This document shows, piece by piece, positions 15,996-25,507 of a stretch of DNA of 64,000 bases. The stretch is from Sphingomonas sp. Leaf20 (GTDB lineage: Bacteria > Pseudomonadota > Alphaproteobacteria > Sphingomonadales > Sphingomonadaceae): NCBI RefSeq assembly GCF_001421535.1, contig NZ_LMKN01000009.1, positions 484,030-548,029 on the forward strand, given 5' to 3'. A program made the translations under genes and the position numbers. Numbering within the stretch: position 1 is the stretch's first letter; each line of letters opens with the position of its first letter. The notes beneath the pieces were generated by a model. It had not been told where the DNA came from. It searched no databases and saw nothing but the letters and a program-made list of their open reading frames with translations.

Positions 15996-17567
15996 ATGGA
16001 CGGCAGTTTCCTGATCGGCGCGCGTGCGGTCACCAGCGACACGACGTTCGAGGGCATCGATCCCGCGACGAACGACACGCTCGATACCGCGTTCGCCGTA
16101 TCGTCCCCCGAGAACGTCGCGGAAGCATGCGCGCTGGCGGACGCCGCGTTCGATGCATTCCGCGAGACCGATCCGGCGGACCGCGCGACCTTCCTCGAGA
16201 CGATCGCGTCCGAGATCGAAGCGATCGGTGAAGAGCTGGTGGCGCGTGCCATCCTCGAAAGCGGCCTGCCCCGGCCGCGTCTCGAAGGCGAGCGTGGCCG
16301 CACCACCGGCCAGCTTCGCATGTTCGCCAAGCTGCTCCGCCAGGGCCGCTATACGCAGGTGACGATCGACTCCGCGCTGCCCGACCGCACGCCCCTGCCC
16401 CGGTCCGACCTGCGCCAGCGCCGGATCGCGGTCGGCCCGGTCGCGGTGTTCGGCGCATCGAACTTCCCGCTCGCCTTCTCGGTTGCCGGCGGCGACACGG
16501 CATCCGCGCTCGCAGCGGGTTGCCCCGTCGTGGTCAAGGGTCACCCCGCGCATCCCGGCGCAACCGTGATGGTCGCGCGCGCGATCCAGGCGGCGGTCGC
16601 GAAATGCGGCCTGCCCGAGGGCGTGTTCTCGCTGGTCCAGGGGCCATCGAATGCGCTCGGCGCCTCACTCGTCGTCGATCCGCGGATCAAGGCGGTCGGC
16701 TTCACCGGATCGCGCGCGGGCGGTCTCGCGCTGGTCGAGCTCGCCAACCGACGCGCCGAGCCGATCCCGGTCTATGCCGAGATGAGCAGCATCAACCCGG
16801 TCATCCTGATGCCGGCGGCGCTCGCGGCGCGGGGCGAGGCGCTGGCCAAGGGCTATGTCGGGTCGCTGACGATGGGTTCGGGCCAGTTCTGCACCAACCC
16901 CGGCATCGTCGTCGCGCTGGACGGGCCCGAACTCGACGCGTTCGCGGCGACCGCGGCGGAGGCGCTGAGCGCCGCCCAGCCGCAGGTCATGCTGACCCCC
17001 GGCATCCATGCCGCCTATGACAAGGGCGTCACCGCGCTCGAAAGCCATGCCGAGATCGCGACGCTCGCGCGTGGCGCCGAGGGTACGGGCTGCAACCGCG
17101 GCCGTGCGGCGCTGTTCTCGACGACCGCGGACGCGTTCATGGCGGACGTGGCGCTGTCGCATGAGGTGTTCGGCGCGGCATCGCTGATCATCCGCTGCCG
17201 CGACATGGCGCAGCTGCGTGATGTGCTCGCCGGGCTCGAGGGGCAGCTGACCGCAACGCTGCATCTCGACGAGGCGGACCACGACGCCGCGGCAACGCTC
17301 GTCCCGCTGCTCGAGCGCAAGGCCGGTCGCATCCTCGCCAATGGCTGGCCGACGGGTGTCGAGGTGTCGACAGCGATGGTGCATGGCGGCCCCTTCCCCG
17401 CGACGTCGGATCCGCGCGGGACGTCGGTCGGCACCGCGGCGATCGAGCGCTTCCTGCGCCCGGTCTGCTATCAGGACCTGCCCGACGCGTTGCTGCCGCG
17501 CGCCGTCAAGCACGCCAACCCGCTGGGGCTCGAGCGCGTGATCGACGGCGTCGTCGAGGCCGCGTAA
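15996..17567 (+). CDS. xylA: 2-oxoglutarate semialdehyde dehydrogenase (ALDH family, XylA-type)
   Basis: A 523-residue NAD(P)+-dependent aldehyde dehydrogenase that should oxidise 2-oxoglutarate semialdehyde to 2-oxoglutarate, the last Weimberg step feeding the TCA cycle. Cofactor-site motifs are [11 protein letters not shown] and GFTGSRAGG. The general base is Glu in YAEMSSINP and the nucleophile is Cys in [10 protein letters not shown]. The length and the SINP segment fit the sugar-acid KGSADH type rather than ordinary ALDHs. The symbol follows Caulobacter usage and does not mean xylose isomerase. ATG 15996 is preceded by AGGAGAA. Confidence 0.9.
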   Translation: MDGSFLIGARAVTSDTTFEGIDPATNDTLDTAFAVSSPENVAEACALADAAFDAFRETDPADRATFLETIASEIEAIGEELVARAILESGLPRPRLEGERGRTTGQLRMFAKLLRQGRYTQVTIDSALPDRTPLPRSDLRQRRIAVGPVAVFGASNFPLAFSVAGGDTASALAAGCPVVVKGHPAHPGATVMVARAIQAAVAKCGLPEGVFSLVQGPSNALGASLVVDPRIKAVGFTGSRAGGLALVELANRRAEPIPVYAEMSSINPVILMPAALAARGEALAKGYVGSLTMGSGQFCTNPGIVVALDGPELDAFAATAAEALSAAQPQVMLTPGIHAAYDKGVTALESHAEIATLARGAEGTGCNRGRAALFSTTADAFMADVALSHEVFGAASLIIRCRDMAQLRDVLAGLEGQLTATLHLDEADHDAAATLVPLLERKAGRILANGWPTGVEVSTAMVHGGPFPATSDPRGTSVGTAAIERFLRPVCYQDLPDALLPRAVKHANPLGLERVIDGVVEAA

Positions 17568-17573
17568 CCACCG

Positions 17574-17609
17574 GCCGCACGCCGGTCCCCCACGGGAGCG
17601 GCGTGCGGC
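17574..17609. terminator. Convergent hairpin between xylA and uxuB
   Basis: An 11-bp perfect stem (GCCGCACGCCG at 17574-17584 with CGGCGTGCGGC at 17599-17609) in the 54-bp gap between two convergent genes. There is no T-run, so it may be a Rho-dependent or RNA-stabilising structure. Confidence 0.5.
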
Positions 17610-17621
17610 TACCGGCCGCAA

Positions 17622-19073
17622 TTAGCGCCGATAGCGCTCGAGCATCGCCAGCGCACCGACCTGTGCGAGTTGGTCGACCGCGGCGACCAGCGTCGCATGC
17701 AGGTCGGCATCGGTGGTGAACCCGAGCAGCCCGAGCAGCGCATCGACGCGCGCACCCGTATCCGCCGTGCCCGCGACCGCGCTTCCCAGCCGATCCGCGA
17801 TCGGATCGTCGATCGCGAACGCCTCACCCATATCGGTCCGTCCCGATTGCCAGCGGATCCACGCCGCGACGGCAAGCGCGAGCGTATCGACGCCAAGGCC
17901 CTTTGCCCGCCGCTCGGCGATCGGCGCGAGCAGGCGCTGCGGAAGCTTCTGCGAGCCATCCATCGCAATCTGACGCGTCCGGTGCTGAAGCGCAGCATTC
18001 GCGAACCGCGCCATCAACGCCGCGCGATAGGCGGTGAGATCGAGCCCGGCGGGCGGATCGAGCGTCGTCGCGCTTTCGTCCCACAAGGCCTCGACGAACG
18101 CGCGCGCCGCCGGAATCGCGACAACCTCGTGCACGAAATCGAGGCCCGCGAGTCCGCCCAGATAGGCGATCGCCGAATGCGCCCCGTTGAGCAGGCGCAG
18201 CTTGGCGTCCTCCCAGGGCGCGACGGCGTCGGTCAGTTGAACGCCGAACGCCGCAAGGTCGGGGCGCGCGCCGGCAAATTTGTCCTCGACCACCCATTGC
18301 AGGAACGGCTCGGCCTTCACCATCGCCTGATCGGTGACGCCGAGCGTCTGGCCCAGTCGCGCGATATCGTCGTCGGTGGTGGCAGGAACGATCCGGTCGA
18401 CCATCGTCTGCGGGAAGGCGACCTCGGCGGCAATCCACGCGGCAAGCGCCGGATCATGCGGCTGCGCCATCGCGAGCACCGCGCTGCGCAACAGCGTCCC
18501 GTTGTGCGGCAGATTGTCGCACGACATCACGGTCAGCGGACCGGGCCCCGCGGCGCGACGCGCAGCGAGCCCGGCGACCAGCAGTCCCGGTACCGTCCGC
18601 GGACGGTCGAGCGACGCGAGATCCTGCACGATGTCGGGATCACCTGCCTGCAGCGATCCGGTTGCGCGATCCAGCTTGTACCCCTTCTCGGTCACCGTCA
18701 GCGTGACGAGGTGCGTCTCGGGCGACGCGATCGCCGCGACGACCGCGGAAGGATCCTCCGGCGCGACGAGGACGTCGACGATCGCACCGATGACCTGCAG
18801 GCGCTCGTCGCTGCCGTCACGCTCGACCACCGTGTACAGTCCGTCCTGTGGAACGAGCTGGTCGCGGACCTGCGGGGATCGCAGCGACACGCCGATGATC
18901 CCCCAGCGCAGATCACCGCTTGCGAGCGCGGCCTCGAAGATCGTCGCCTGATGCGCGCGGTGGAAAGCGCCGATGCCGAGATGCACGACGCCGGGCCTGA
19001 CCGACGCGCGGTCATAGGCGGGGCGGACGACGTCAGCGGGCAGCCGGTCGAGCGTGGCCTGCGACAGCCTCAC
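17622..19073 (-). CDS. uxuB: D-fructuronate reductase / mannonate oxidoreductase (UxuB-like)
   Basis: A 483-residue long-chain mannitol-dehydrogenase-family enzyme. The N-terminal nucleotide-binding motif is GIGAFHRAHQ. The catalytic-domain signature KLRLLNGAHS carries the active-site Lys and Asn/His. In the hexuronate pathway it reduces D-fructuronate to D-mannonate with NADH. The substrate follows from its neighbours uxaC and manD, since mannitol and tagaturonate reductases are close relatives. Its start overlaps the uxaC stop by 4 bp; it is the last gene of a five-gene minus-strand operon. Confidence 0.88.
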   Translation of the reverse strand: MRLSQATLDRLPADVVRPAYDRASVRPGVVHLGIGAFHRAHQATIFEAALASGDLRWGIIGVSLRSPQVRDQLVPQDGLYTVVERDGSDERLQVIGAIVDVLVAPEDPSAVVAAIASPETHLVTLTVTEKGYKLDRATGSLQAGDPDIVQDLASLDRPRTVPGLLVAGLAARRAAGPGPLTVMSCDNLPHNGTLLRSAVLAMAQPHDPALAAWIAAEVAFPQTMVDRIVPATTDDDIARLGQTLGVTDQAMVKAEPFLQWVVEDKFAGARPDLAAFGVQLTDAVAPWEDAKLRLLNGAHSAIAYLGGLAGLDFVHEVVAIPAARAFVEALWDESATTLDPPAGLDLTAYRAALMARFANAALQHRTRQIAMDGSQKLPQRLLAPIAERRAKGLGVDTLALAVAAWIRWQSGRTDMGEAFAIDDPIADRLGSAVAGTADTGARVDALLGLLGFTTDADLHATLVAAVDQLAQVGALAMLERYRR

Positions 19074-20482
19074 AGCCGATACGCCTGCTTGACGAGATCA
19101 TAGGCGAGCGCGCGCGCGACCTCGTGCGCCTCGTCCTCCTCGAGCCGGTGCTCGGCGACGAGTTGCGCGAGAAACCCGCAGTCCATCCGCCGCGCGACAT
19201 CGTGCCGCGCCGGGATCGAGAGGAACGCGCGCGTATCGTCGTTGAACCCAACCGTGTTGTAGAAGCCCGCGGTCTCGGTCGCGCGCTCGCGGAACCGCCG
19301 CATCCCCTCCGGGCTGTCATGGAACCACCAGGGCGGCCCCAGCCGCAGCGCCGGGTAATGTCCCGCGAGCGGCGCCAGCTCGCGCGAATAGGTATCCTCG
19401 TCGAGCGTGAACAGGATCAGCGTCAGCCGGGGATCGTTACCGAACCGGTCTAGCAGCGGCTTCAACGCGCGGACGAATTCGCCGGGCAGCGGGATGTCGC
19501 CGCCCTTGTCGCGACCGAACCGTGCCAGCACCTGCGCATTGTGACTGCGCGAGACCGCGGGGTGCAACTGCATCACCATCCCGTCCTCGACCGACATCGC
19601 CGCCATCTCGGTGAGCATCTGCGCGCGGAAGAGTTCGGCGTCCGCGGCGGTCGGCTGGGCCATCACGCGCGCGTAGAGCGCCTCGGCTTCGGCGAATGTC
19701 AGGTCTGCGGTCGCCGCCGACGGGTGGCCGTGATCGGTCGAGGTCGCGCCTGCCGCGCGGAACCGCGCGCGGTGGAACCGGTGCGAGGCGAGATAGCCGG
19801 CATAGCTGCCGACGTCTTCGTTCGCGGTCTCGCCGAACTGGCGGACGTTCGCGGCGAAGCCCGGCGTGTCGGGATCGACGACCGGGTCGGGACGATAGGC
19901 GGTGACGACCCGCCCCTGCCACCCACTCGCGCGGATCGCGGCATGGTGCTCGAGCGGGTCGAGCGGGCTCTCCGTGGTCGCGATCAGCTCGATCCCGAAC
20001 CGGTCGAACAGCGCGCGCGGGCGGAATTCGGGGGTCTTCAGCGCGGCGTCGATCGTGTCGAAATACAGGTCCGCGGTCGCGGGCTCGAGGCGGACGTCGA
20101 TCCCGAACGCTTCGGCGAACACCCAGTCGAGCCACATCCGCGACGGCGTGCCGCGGAACAGGTGATAGTTGTCGGCGAAGATCCGCCAGATTGTGCGCGG
20201 GTCGCTTTCCGTGAGGCTGCCGTCGACCGTCGGCACGCCCAGCGCGTCGAGCGGCACGCCCTGGCTGTAGAGCATCCGGAACACGTAATGATCGGGGACG
20301 ATCAGCAGCGATGCCGGATCGCTGAACGCCTCGTCGCGCGCGAACCAGGCCGGATCGGTATGGCCGTGCGGGCTCACGATCGGCAGGTCCTTGACGCCCG
20401 CATGCAGCGCGCGCGCGATGTCGAGGGTACGGCCGTCGGCAGGAAACAGGCGGTCGGGGTGCAGGCGTAGCGGCTGGGTCAT
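19070..20482 (-). CDS. uxaC: Glucuronate isomerase
   Basis: A 470-residue enzyme, the same length as E. coli UxaC, of the amidohydrolase-like TIM-barrel family. It isomerises D-glucuronate to D-fructuronate (or galacturonate to tagaturonate). Recognisable segments are PHGHTDP near residue 40, the DHYVFRMLYSQG block and the C-terminal GFNDDTRAFLSIPARHDVARR with the SRMDCG-like RRMDCGFLA. ATG 20482 overlaps the transporter stop by 4 bp. The long frame reading further upstream lies inside the transporter gene and is not used. Confidence 0.95.
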   Translation of the reverse strand: MTQPLRLHPDRLFPADGRTLDIARALHAGVKDLPIVSPHGHTDPAWFARDEAFSDPASLLIVPDHYVFRMLYSQGVPLDALGVPTVDGSLTESDPRTIWRIFADNYHLFRGTPSRMWLDWVFAEAFGIDVRLEPATADLYFDTIDAALKTPEFRPRALFDRFGIELIATTESPLDPLEHHAAIRASGWQGRVVTAYRPDPVVDPDTPGFAANVRQFGETANEDVGSYAGYLASHRFHRARFRAAGATSTDHGHPSAATADLTFAEAEALYARVMAQPTAADAELFRAQMLTEMAAMSVEDGMVMQLHPAVSRSHNAQVLARFGRDKGGDIPLPGEFVRALKPLLDRFGNDPRLTLILFTLDEDTYSRELAPLAGHYPALRLGPPWWFHDSPEGMRRFRERATETAGFYNTVGFNDDTRAFLSIPARHDVARRMDCGFLAQLVAEHRLEEDEAHEVARALAYDLVKQAYRL

Positions 20483-21774
20483 GCAAGGCGTTCCGGATCG
20501 ACGGGGGTATAGCGCGGTACGAGCAAGTGGATAACCAGCAATGCGACGAGATAGGCGCAGCCGGCAACCGCGAAAATCGGTCCATAGCTGCCGACCCCGG
20601 CGAGGATCGTGCCCGCGAACTTGGCCATCAGCATGCCACCGCACGCGCCGGCGAGCCCGCCCAGACCGATCACCGATCCACCCATCCCGCGCGGAAACAG
20701 ATCGCCGGGGATCGCATAGACGTTGGCGGAAAAGCCCTGATGGCAAGCGCACGCCAGCCCGATCGCCGCGACTGCCCACCACAATCCGGGGGCCTGCGCT
20801 GCGAAGATGATCGGCAAGGCGAACAAGGCGCATACGAACAACGCGGTCTTGCGTGCACGGTTCGGCGTTGCGCCCTTGCTGAGCAGCCGCGACGAGAACC
20901 AGCCGCCCGCGATCGATCCGACATCCGCCAACACATACACCGCGACCAGCGGCGGACCGAAGTCGAGCATCTTCACGCCGTATTGCCGGTTGAAGAAATC
21001 GGGCAGCCAGAACAGGAACGTCCACCACACCGGATCAATCAGGAACCGCCCGAGCATATACGCCCAGGTCTGCCGCAACCGCAGCAATGTGCGCCAGCGG
21101 ACGGGCTTGGCGGGCGGCACGGGATCGGCCTCGATCCACGCTAGTTCCTCAGGCGTGACGCGCGGATGCTTGCGCGGCGACCGATAGAAAGCGAGCCACG
21201 CGACGAGCCAGATGACCGTCAGCGCGCCGGTCGCGACGAACGCCATCCGCCAGCCGAACGTCACCGCGATCACCGGCACAACCAGCGGCGTCAGGATCGC
21301 GCCGACATTGGAGCCTGCGTTGAAGATGCCGATCGCCAGCGCGCGCTCGCGTTGTGGAAACCATTCGTTGGTCGCGGCGAGCGCGGCGGGGAAGGCGCCG
21401 GCCTCGCCGATCGCCAGCGGGATGCGCGCGAAGATCATCATGCCGGCGCTGGTGAACAAGGCGTGTGCGACATGGCCGATCGTCCACAAGGTCACCGCGA
21501 CCGCATAGCCGATCTTGGCGCCTACCCGGTCGACGAACCGGCCGAACAGCACATAGGCGATGCCGTACGCCGCCTGGAACGCGATCGCGAGATCGGCATA
21601 GCCCTGCTCGCTCCAGTTGTAGCGCGCCTGGAGTTCGGGCTTGAGCGTCGGGAGCACGAGCCGGTCGATATAGCTGAGCGCCACCGCCGCGAAGAGCAGC
21701 GCGCAGACGATCCAGCGGACTTTGCCGCGCGGCTTTTCGAGCGCGACGGCAGCGGCGCCGTTCACCAGTTGCAC
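20479..21774 (-). CDS. exuT: MFS hexuronate transporter (ExuT-like, ACS family)
   Basis: About 430 residues with 12 predicted membrane helices and the anion:cation symporter pattern ([16 protein letters not shown] in helix 1, [23 protein letters not shown] in the centre). It probably imports glucuronate released in the periplasm by the GH67 enzyme. The upstream boundary is uncertain: GTG 21774 overlaps manD by 13 bp, while GTG 21765 would form a 4-bp GTGA junction like its operon neighbours, which I find equally plausible. Confidence 0.88.
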   Translation of the reverse strand: MQLVNGAAAVALEKPRGKVRWIVCALLFAAVALSYIDRLVLPTLKPELQARYNWSEQGYADLAIAFQAAYGIAYVLFGRFVDRVGAKIGYAVAVTLWTIGHVAHALFTSAGMMIFARIPLAIGEAGAFPAALAATNEWFPQRERALAIGIFNAGSNVGAILTPLVVPVIAVTFGWRMAFVATGALTVIWLVAWLAFYRSPRKHPRVTPEELAWIEADPVPPAKPVRWRTLLRLRQTWAYMLGRFLIDPVWWTFLFWLPDFFNRQYGVKMLDFGPPLVAVYVLADVGSIAGGWFSSRLLSKGATPNRARKTALFVCALFALPIIFAAQAPGLWWAVAAIGLACACHQGFSANVYAIPGDLFPRGMGGSVIGLGGLAGACGGMLMAKFAGTILAGVGSYGPIFAVAGCAYLVALLVIHLLVPRYTPVDPERLA

Positions 21775-22973
21775 AGCGTGCCGTCTTCCAGGCGCGCGAC
21801 CGGGAGATAGGCGCGCTTATAGTCGTAGGTCGCCGCCAGTTCCTCGTCGATGTCGACGCCCAGTCCCGGGGCGTCGCCCGGATGCATCATGCCGTCGTCG
21901 AAGCTATACGCGTGCGGGAAGACCGCGTCGGTCTCTTCGGTGTGCGGCATATGCTCCTGCACGCCGAAATTGGGCACAGACAGCCCGAAATGCAGCGCCG
22001 CCGCCATCGCCACCGGCGACAGGTCGGTCGCGCCGTGGCAGCCGGTCCGCACCTGATACAGGTCGGCGAGCGCGGCGATCCGGCGCAGATGCGTGATACC
22101 GCCGGCATGCACGACGGTCGCGCGGATATAGTCGATCAGCTGGTTCTGGATCAGGTCCTTGGCATCCCAGATCGAATTGAACACCTCGCCCACCGCGATC
22201 GGCGTCGTGGTGTGGTGACGGATCAGTTTGAACGCTTCCTGGTTCTCGGCGGGCGTCGGATCCTCGATCCAGAACAGGTTGTACGGTTCGAGCGCCTTGC
22301 CCAGCCGCCCCGCCTCGATCGGCGTCAGCCGGTGATGAATGTCGTGCAGCAGGTGGACGTCCCACCCCATCGCTTCACGCGCCGCCTTGAACAACTCGGG
22401 CACGACGCGGAGGTATTTCTCGGTCGACCAGACGCTCTCGCTCGGCAGGTCGGCGTCCGCAGGCTCGTAGCGCGCGCCATGCTTGGCGACGCCGTAGGTG
22501 GAGGCGAGGCCGGGCACGCCGCATTGCAGGCGAATCGCCTTGTAGCCCTTCGCCTGCTCGGCCCTGGCGACCGCGATCGTGTCCTCGATCGTCGTGCCGT
22601 TGGCGTGCGCATAGACCATGCACGCATCGCGCGCCGCGCCGCCGAGCAATTGGTACACCGGCATGCCCGCCAGCTTGCCCTTGATGTCCCACAAAGCGGT
22701 ATCGACCGCCGCGATCGCCGCCATCGTCACGGGCCCGCGCCGCCAATAGGCGCCCTTGTAGAGATACTGCCAGACATCCTCGATCCGGTGCGCGTCGCGG
22801 CCGATCAGGCACGGCACGACGTGATCGGTCAGATAGCTCGCGACGCTGAGTTCGCGGCCGTTGAGCGTCGCGTCGCCAAGCCCCGTGGTGCCGTCGTCGC
22901 AGGTGATCTTCAGCGTGACGAAATTGCGCCCCGGGCAGGTGACGATGACACGGGCAGAAACGATTCTGGGCAT
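21762..22973 (-). CDS. manD: D-mannonate dehydratase, enolase superfamily (ManD)
   Basis: A 403-residue enolase-superfamily enzyme that dehydrates D-mannonate to 2-keto-3-deoxygluconate. The sequence looks like the ManD characterised from Novosphingobium aromaticivorans. Metal ligands are expected in LLHDIHHRL (Asp), WIEDP (Glu) and VGEVF (Glu). Active-site residues include RLQCGVPG, the ATDLSPV loop after GCHG and the NFGVQEHM Glu. It replaces the unrelated UxuA used by enterobacteria. GAAGG lies before ATG 22973, nine bases after the GH3 stop. Confidence 0.93.
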   Translation of the reverse strand: MPRIVSARVIVTCPGRNFVTLKITCDDGTTGLGDATLNGRELSVASYLTDHVVPCLIGRDAHRIEDVWQYLYKGAYWRRGPVTMAAIAAVDTALWDIKGKLAGMPVYQLLGGAARDACMVYAHANGTTIEDTIAVARAEQAKGYKAIRLQCGVPGLASTYGVAKHGARYEPADADLPSESVWSTEKYLRVVPELFKAAREAMGWDVHLLHDIHHRLTPIEAGRLGKALEPYNLFWIEDPTPAENQEAFKLIRHHTTTPIAVGEVFNSIWDAKDLIQNQLIDYIRATVVHAGGITHLRRIAALADLYQVRTGCHGATDLSPVAMAAALHFGLSVPNFGVQEHMPHTEETDAVFPHAYSFDDGMMHPGDAPGLGVDIDEELAATYDYKRAYLPVARLEDGTLCNW

Positions 22974-22982
22974 TGCAGACCT

Positions 22983-25388
22983 TCAGACGATTTCGAGAAT
23001 TGCGGTCTTGAGGTGCGCGGAATCGGCACCGACCATGATGTCGAACAGCCCCGGCTCGACGACTTCACGCATCGCGATGTCGAAGAACCGGAACGCATCG
23101 GCGTTCAGCGTGAAACTGAGCGTGCGTCGCTCGCCGGCGGCCAGCGTGACGCGCTCGAAACCCTTGAGCTCGAGGATCGGGCGGGCCACCGACGAGACCT
23201 GGTCGCGGACGTAGAGCTGGACGACCTCGTCGCCGGCGCGTGCACCGACATTGGCGACCTCGACCGCGACCGTAACCGAGCCGGCGATTCCGATCCGCGG
23301 CGCCGACAGCCGCGGCGCGCCGATCTCGAAGCGGGTGTAGCTGAGCCCGAAGCCGAACGGGAACAGCGGCGCAGTGGTGTCGAACAGATAGCCGCGGCGG
23401 GCGGACGGCTTGGCGTTGTAGAACACCGGCAGCTGGCCGACGCTGCGCGCCACCGTCACCGGCAGCTTGGCACCGGGATTGACGTCGCCGAACAGCACGT
23501 CCGCGATCGCGGTGCCGCCCTCCTGCCCCGCATACCAGCATTCGAGAAACGCGTTCGCGCTCTCGACCGCGGCGGGCCAGGACGGGGGGCGCCCGTTGAT
23601 CGCGACCACGATCACCGGCTTCCCCGTCGCCTTCATCGCGGCGACGAGCGCATTCTGTTCGCCGAGCAGGTCGAGGCTCGTGCGGTCGCCGAGGTGATTG
23701 CGCGCATAGCCTTCGCGGCTGGTCTGCTCGGTATCCCCCACCGCGACGAGGATGAGGTCCGCGGTAGTCGCGACGGCGACCGCCTCGTCGATCAGCTGCC
23801 GGTTCTTCGCCGGATCCGCGAGCAGCACTTCGTTGGCGGAGCGGTCCTCGCTCTGCGTGATGAAGACGCCCTGCGCATGGACGACCTCGGCCTTGCCTTT
23901 CAGCCGCGCACGCACGCCCTCGAGCAGCGACACCGTCGCCTTGGGGATCGACGAATAGCCGCCGAGCCGGCCGACCGCGGCATTCGGACCGATGACCGCG
24001 ACGCGCTTGTGCGCGCCCGCGGTCAGCGGAAGGATGCCATCGTTGACGAGCAGCGTGATCGAGCGATGCGCCGCCTCGAGCGCCAGCGCGCGCGCCTCAG
24101 CATTGCCCGTCAGCCGTGCCGCGGCCTTGGGATCGACCGTCGCGCGCTCGAACATCCCCGAGCGGATCTTCATCGTCAGCATCCGGCGGCACGCGGCATC
24201 GACCGCAGCGAGCGAGACCTTGCCCGCGCGAACCTGATCCGCGAGCGAGCGATAGGCCAGCCCGTCCGGAAGATCCGAATCTACCCCCGCGGCGAGTGCG
24301 AGGCGGGCGGCCGCGTCGCGATCCGCGGCGATGTGATGTAGCGATGCGAGTTCGCCGATCGCCGCATAATCGCTGACCACCGCTCCGTCGAAGCCCCATT
24401 CGCCGCGCAGCACGTCCTGCAGCAGCCAGGTGTTCGCATGGCTCGGCACGCCATCGATCTCGTTGTACGACGGCATGACCGCACCCACCCCGGTACGCGT
24501 GACGACCGCACGAAACGGCGGGAAGAAGAAGTCGCGCAGCTCGCGTTCGGCGAGCGGCGCAGGCGCGACGTTTTCACCGCTTTCGGGCTGGCCGTGCCCG
24601 GTCATGTGCTTGAGCGTCGCGAACACCTTGTCGGGGGCCAGCGTCTTGCTCTCGCCCTGCAGCCCGATCACCGCGGCGACGCCCATCTCGCCGCACAGAT
24701 ACGGGTCTTCGCCGAACGTTTCCTCGATCCGGCCCCAGCGCGGGTCGCGCGCGATGTCGACGACTGGGCTCAGCGCGAGGACGGTGCCGTGCGCACGGAC
24801 TTCGCGCGCGATCACCGCATTCACCCGCCGCACCAGCTCGCGGTCGAAACTGCCCGCCAACGCGATGGCCTGCGGAAAGCTGGTCGCCTCGGGGGCCATG
24901 AAGCCGTGCAGCGCCTCCTCGTGGAACAGGATAGGGATGCCGAGCCGCGAGCGTGTCGTCGCCCAAAGCTGCGCGGCGTTGACGAACGCGATCGTGTCCG
25001 CCGGCGCGCGCCACCGGCCCGTGACGTCGTTGCCCGTGTTGGTCAGCGTCGCCGCGCCGCCCCGGTCGGAGGGACGTGCGATCTGGCCGATGCCGTTCGG
25101 ATACGCGGTGTCCGCGCGCGCCGGGTCGAACCGGAGCGCGGCGTCCATCACGTCCTTCTTGGTCGTCGACAAGGTGATGAGCTGCGCGACCTTTTCGTCG
25201 AGCGTCATACGCGCCATCAGGTCCTGGACGCGCAGGTCGACCGGCGCCCTGGGGTCGCGGTAGACGAGCCGCTCCGCGGTTGCCGCCAGCGCGACGCCGG
25301 GGGTCAGTGCGGCAGCGGACGCTGAGCCCAGCCATCGCAACACAGCCCGCCTATTGGTGGGTATCGCGCCAGTCTTGTCGCCAAACAA
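22983..25388 (-). CDS. Exported glycoside hydrolase family 3 (probable beta-xylosidase)
   Basis: An 801-residue GH3 enzyme with a Tat-type leader (NRRAVLRWLGSASAAALTPGVALA). Domain order is a TIM barrel with RIEETFGEDPYL, TLKHMTGHG and nucleophile Asp in VVSDYAAIGEL, then an alpha/beta sandwich with VIGPNA and GDTEQTSREG, then a C-terminal fibronectin-like domain. It likely trims xylo-oligosaccharides in the periplasm; beta-glucosidase activity is possible in this family. I place the start at TTG 25388 because AGGAG lies seven bases upstream; an ATG at 25478 would cross the operator and the divergent gene. It leads the manD-exuT-uxaC-uxuB operon. Confidence 0.88.
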   Translation of the reverse strand: MFGDKTGAIPTNRRAVLRWLGSASAAALTPGVALAATAERLVYRDPRAPVDLRVQDLMARMTLDEKVAQLITLSTTKKDVMDAALRFDPARADTAYPNGIGQIARPSDRGGAATLTNTGNDVTGRWRAPADTIAFVNAAQLWATTRSRLGIPILFHEEALHGFMAPEATSFPQAIALAGSFDRELVRRVNAVIAREVRAHGTVLALSPVVDIARDPRWGRIEETFGEDPYLCGEMGVAAVIGLQGESKTLAPDKVFATLKHMTGHGQPESGENVAPAPLAERELRDFFFPPFRAVVTRTGVGAVMPSYNEIDGVPSHANTWLLQDVLRGEWGFDGAVVSDYAAIGELASLHHIAADRDAAARLALAAGVDSDLPDGLAYRSLADQVRAGKVSLAAVDAACRRMLTMKIRSGMFERATVDPKAAARLTGNAEARALALEAAHRSITLLVNDGILPLTAGAHKRVAVIGPNAAVGRLGGYSSIPKATVSLLEGVRARLKGKAEVVHAQGVFITQSEDRSANEVLLADPAKNRQLIDEAVAVATTADLILVAVGDTEQTSREGYARNHLGDRTSLDLLGEQNALVAAMKATGKPVIVVAINGRPPSWPAAVESANAFLECWYAGQEGGTAIADVLFGDVNPGAKLPVTVARSVGQLPVFYNAKPSARRGYLFDTTAPLFPFGFGLSYTRFEIGAPRLSAPRIGIAGSVTVAVEVANVGARAGDEVVQLYVRDQVSSVARPILELKGFERVTLAAGERRTLSFTLNADAFRFFDIAMREVVEPGLFDIMVGADSAHLKTAILEIV

Positions 25389-25437
25389 CCGTCTTCTCCT
25401 GTCTCTAAACGCGGCATTGCTGTCGACACCGTCGTTG

Positions 25438-25451
25438 TGATAGCGATAACA
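25438..25451. promoter_or_regulatory. LacI/XylR-type operator between GH3 and GH67 genes
   Basis: TGATAGCGATAACA matches TGTTAGCGCTAACA at 12 of 14 positions. It lies 50 bp from the GH3 TTG start and 57 bp from the GH67 ATG, so a single bound repressor could control both divergent operons. Confidence 0.6.
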
Positions 25452-25507
25452 ATGTCCGACAAACCATTCCGTTGTCAATGCGGAGCCGGTCGGCGGGAGA
25501 GGAAAGA

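Noticed and set aside
21882..24341. 819-residue plus-strand ORF opposite ManD and GH3
   Set aside because: Same GC-driven antisense artefact; both minus-strand genes show conserved catalytic residues throughout.
25389..25478. ATG 25478 as start of the GH3 gene
   Set aside because: It would add 30 residues in front of the Tat leader and run through the operator, whereas TTG 25388 has an ideal AGGAG site.
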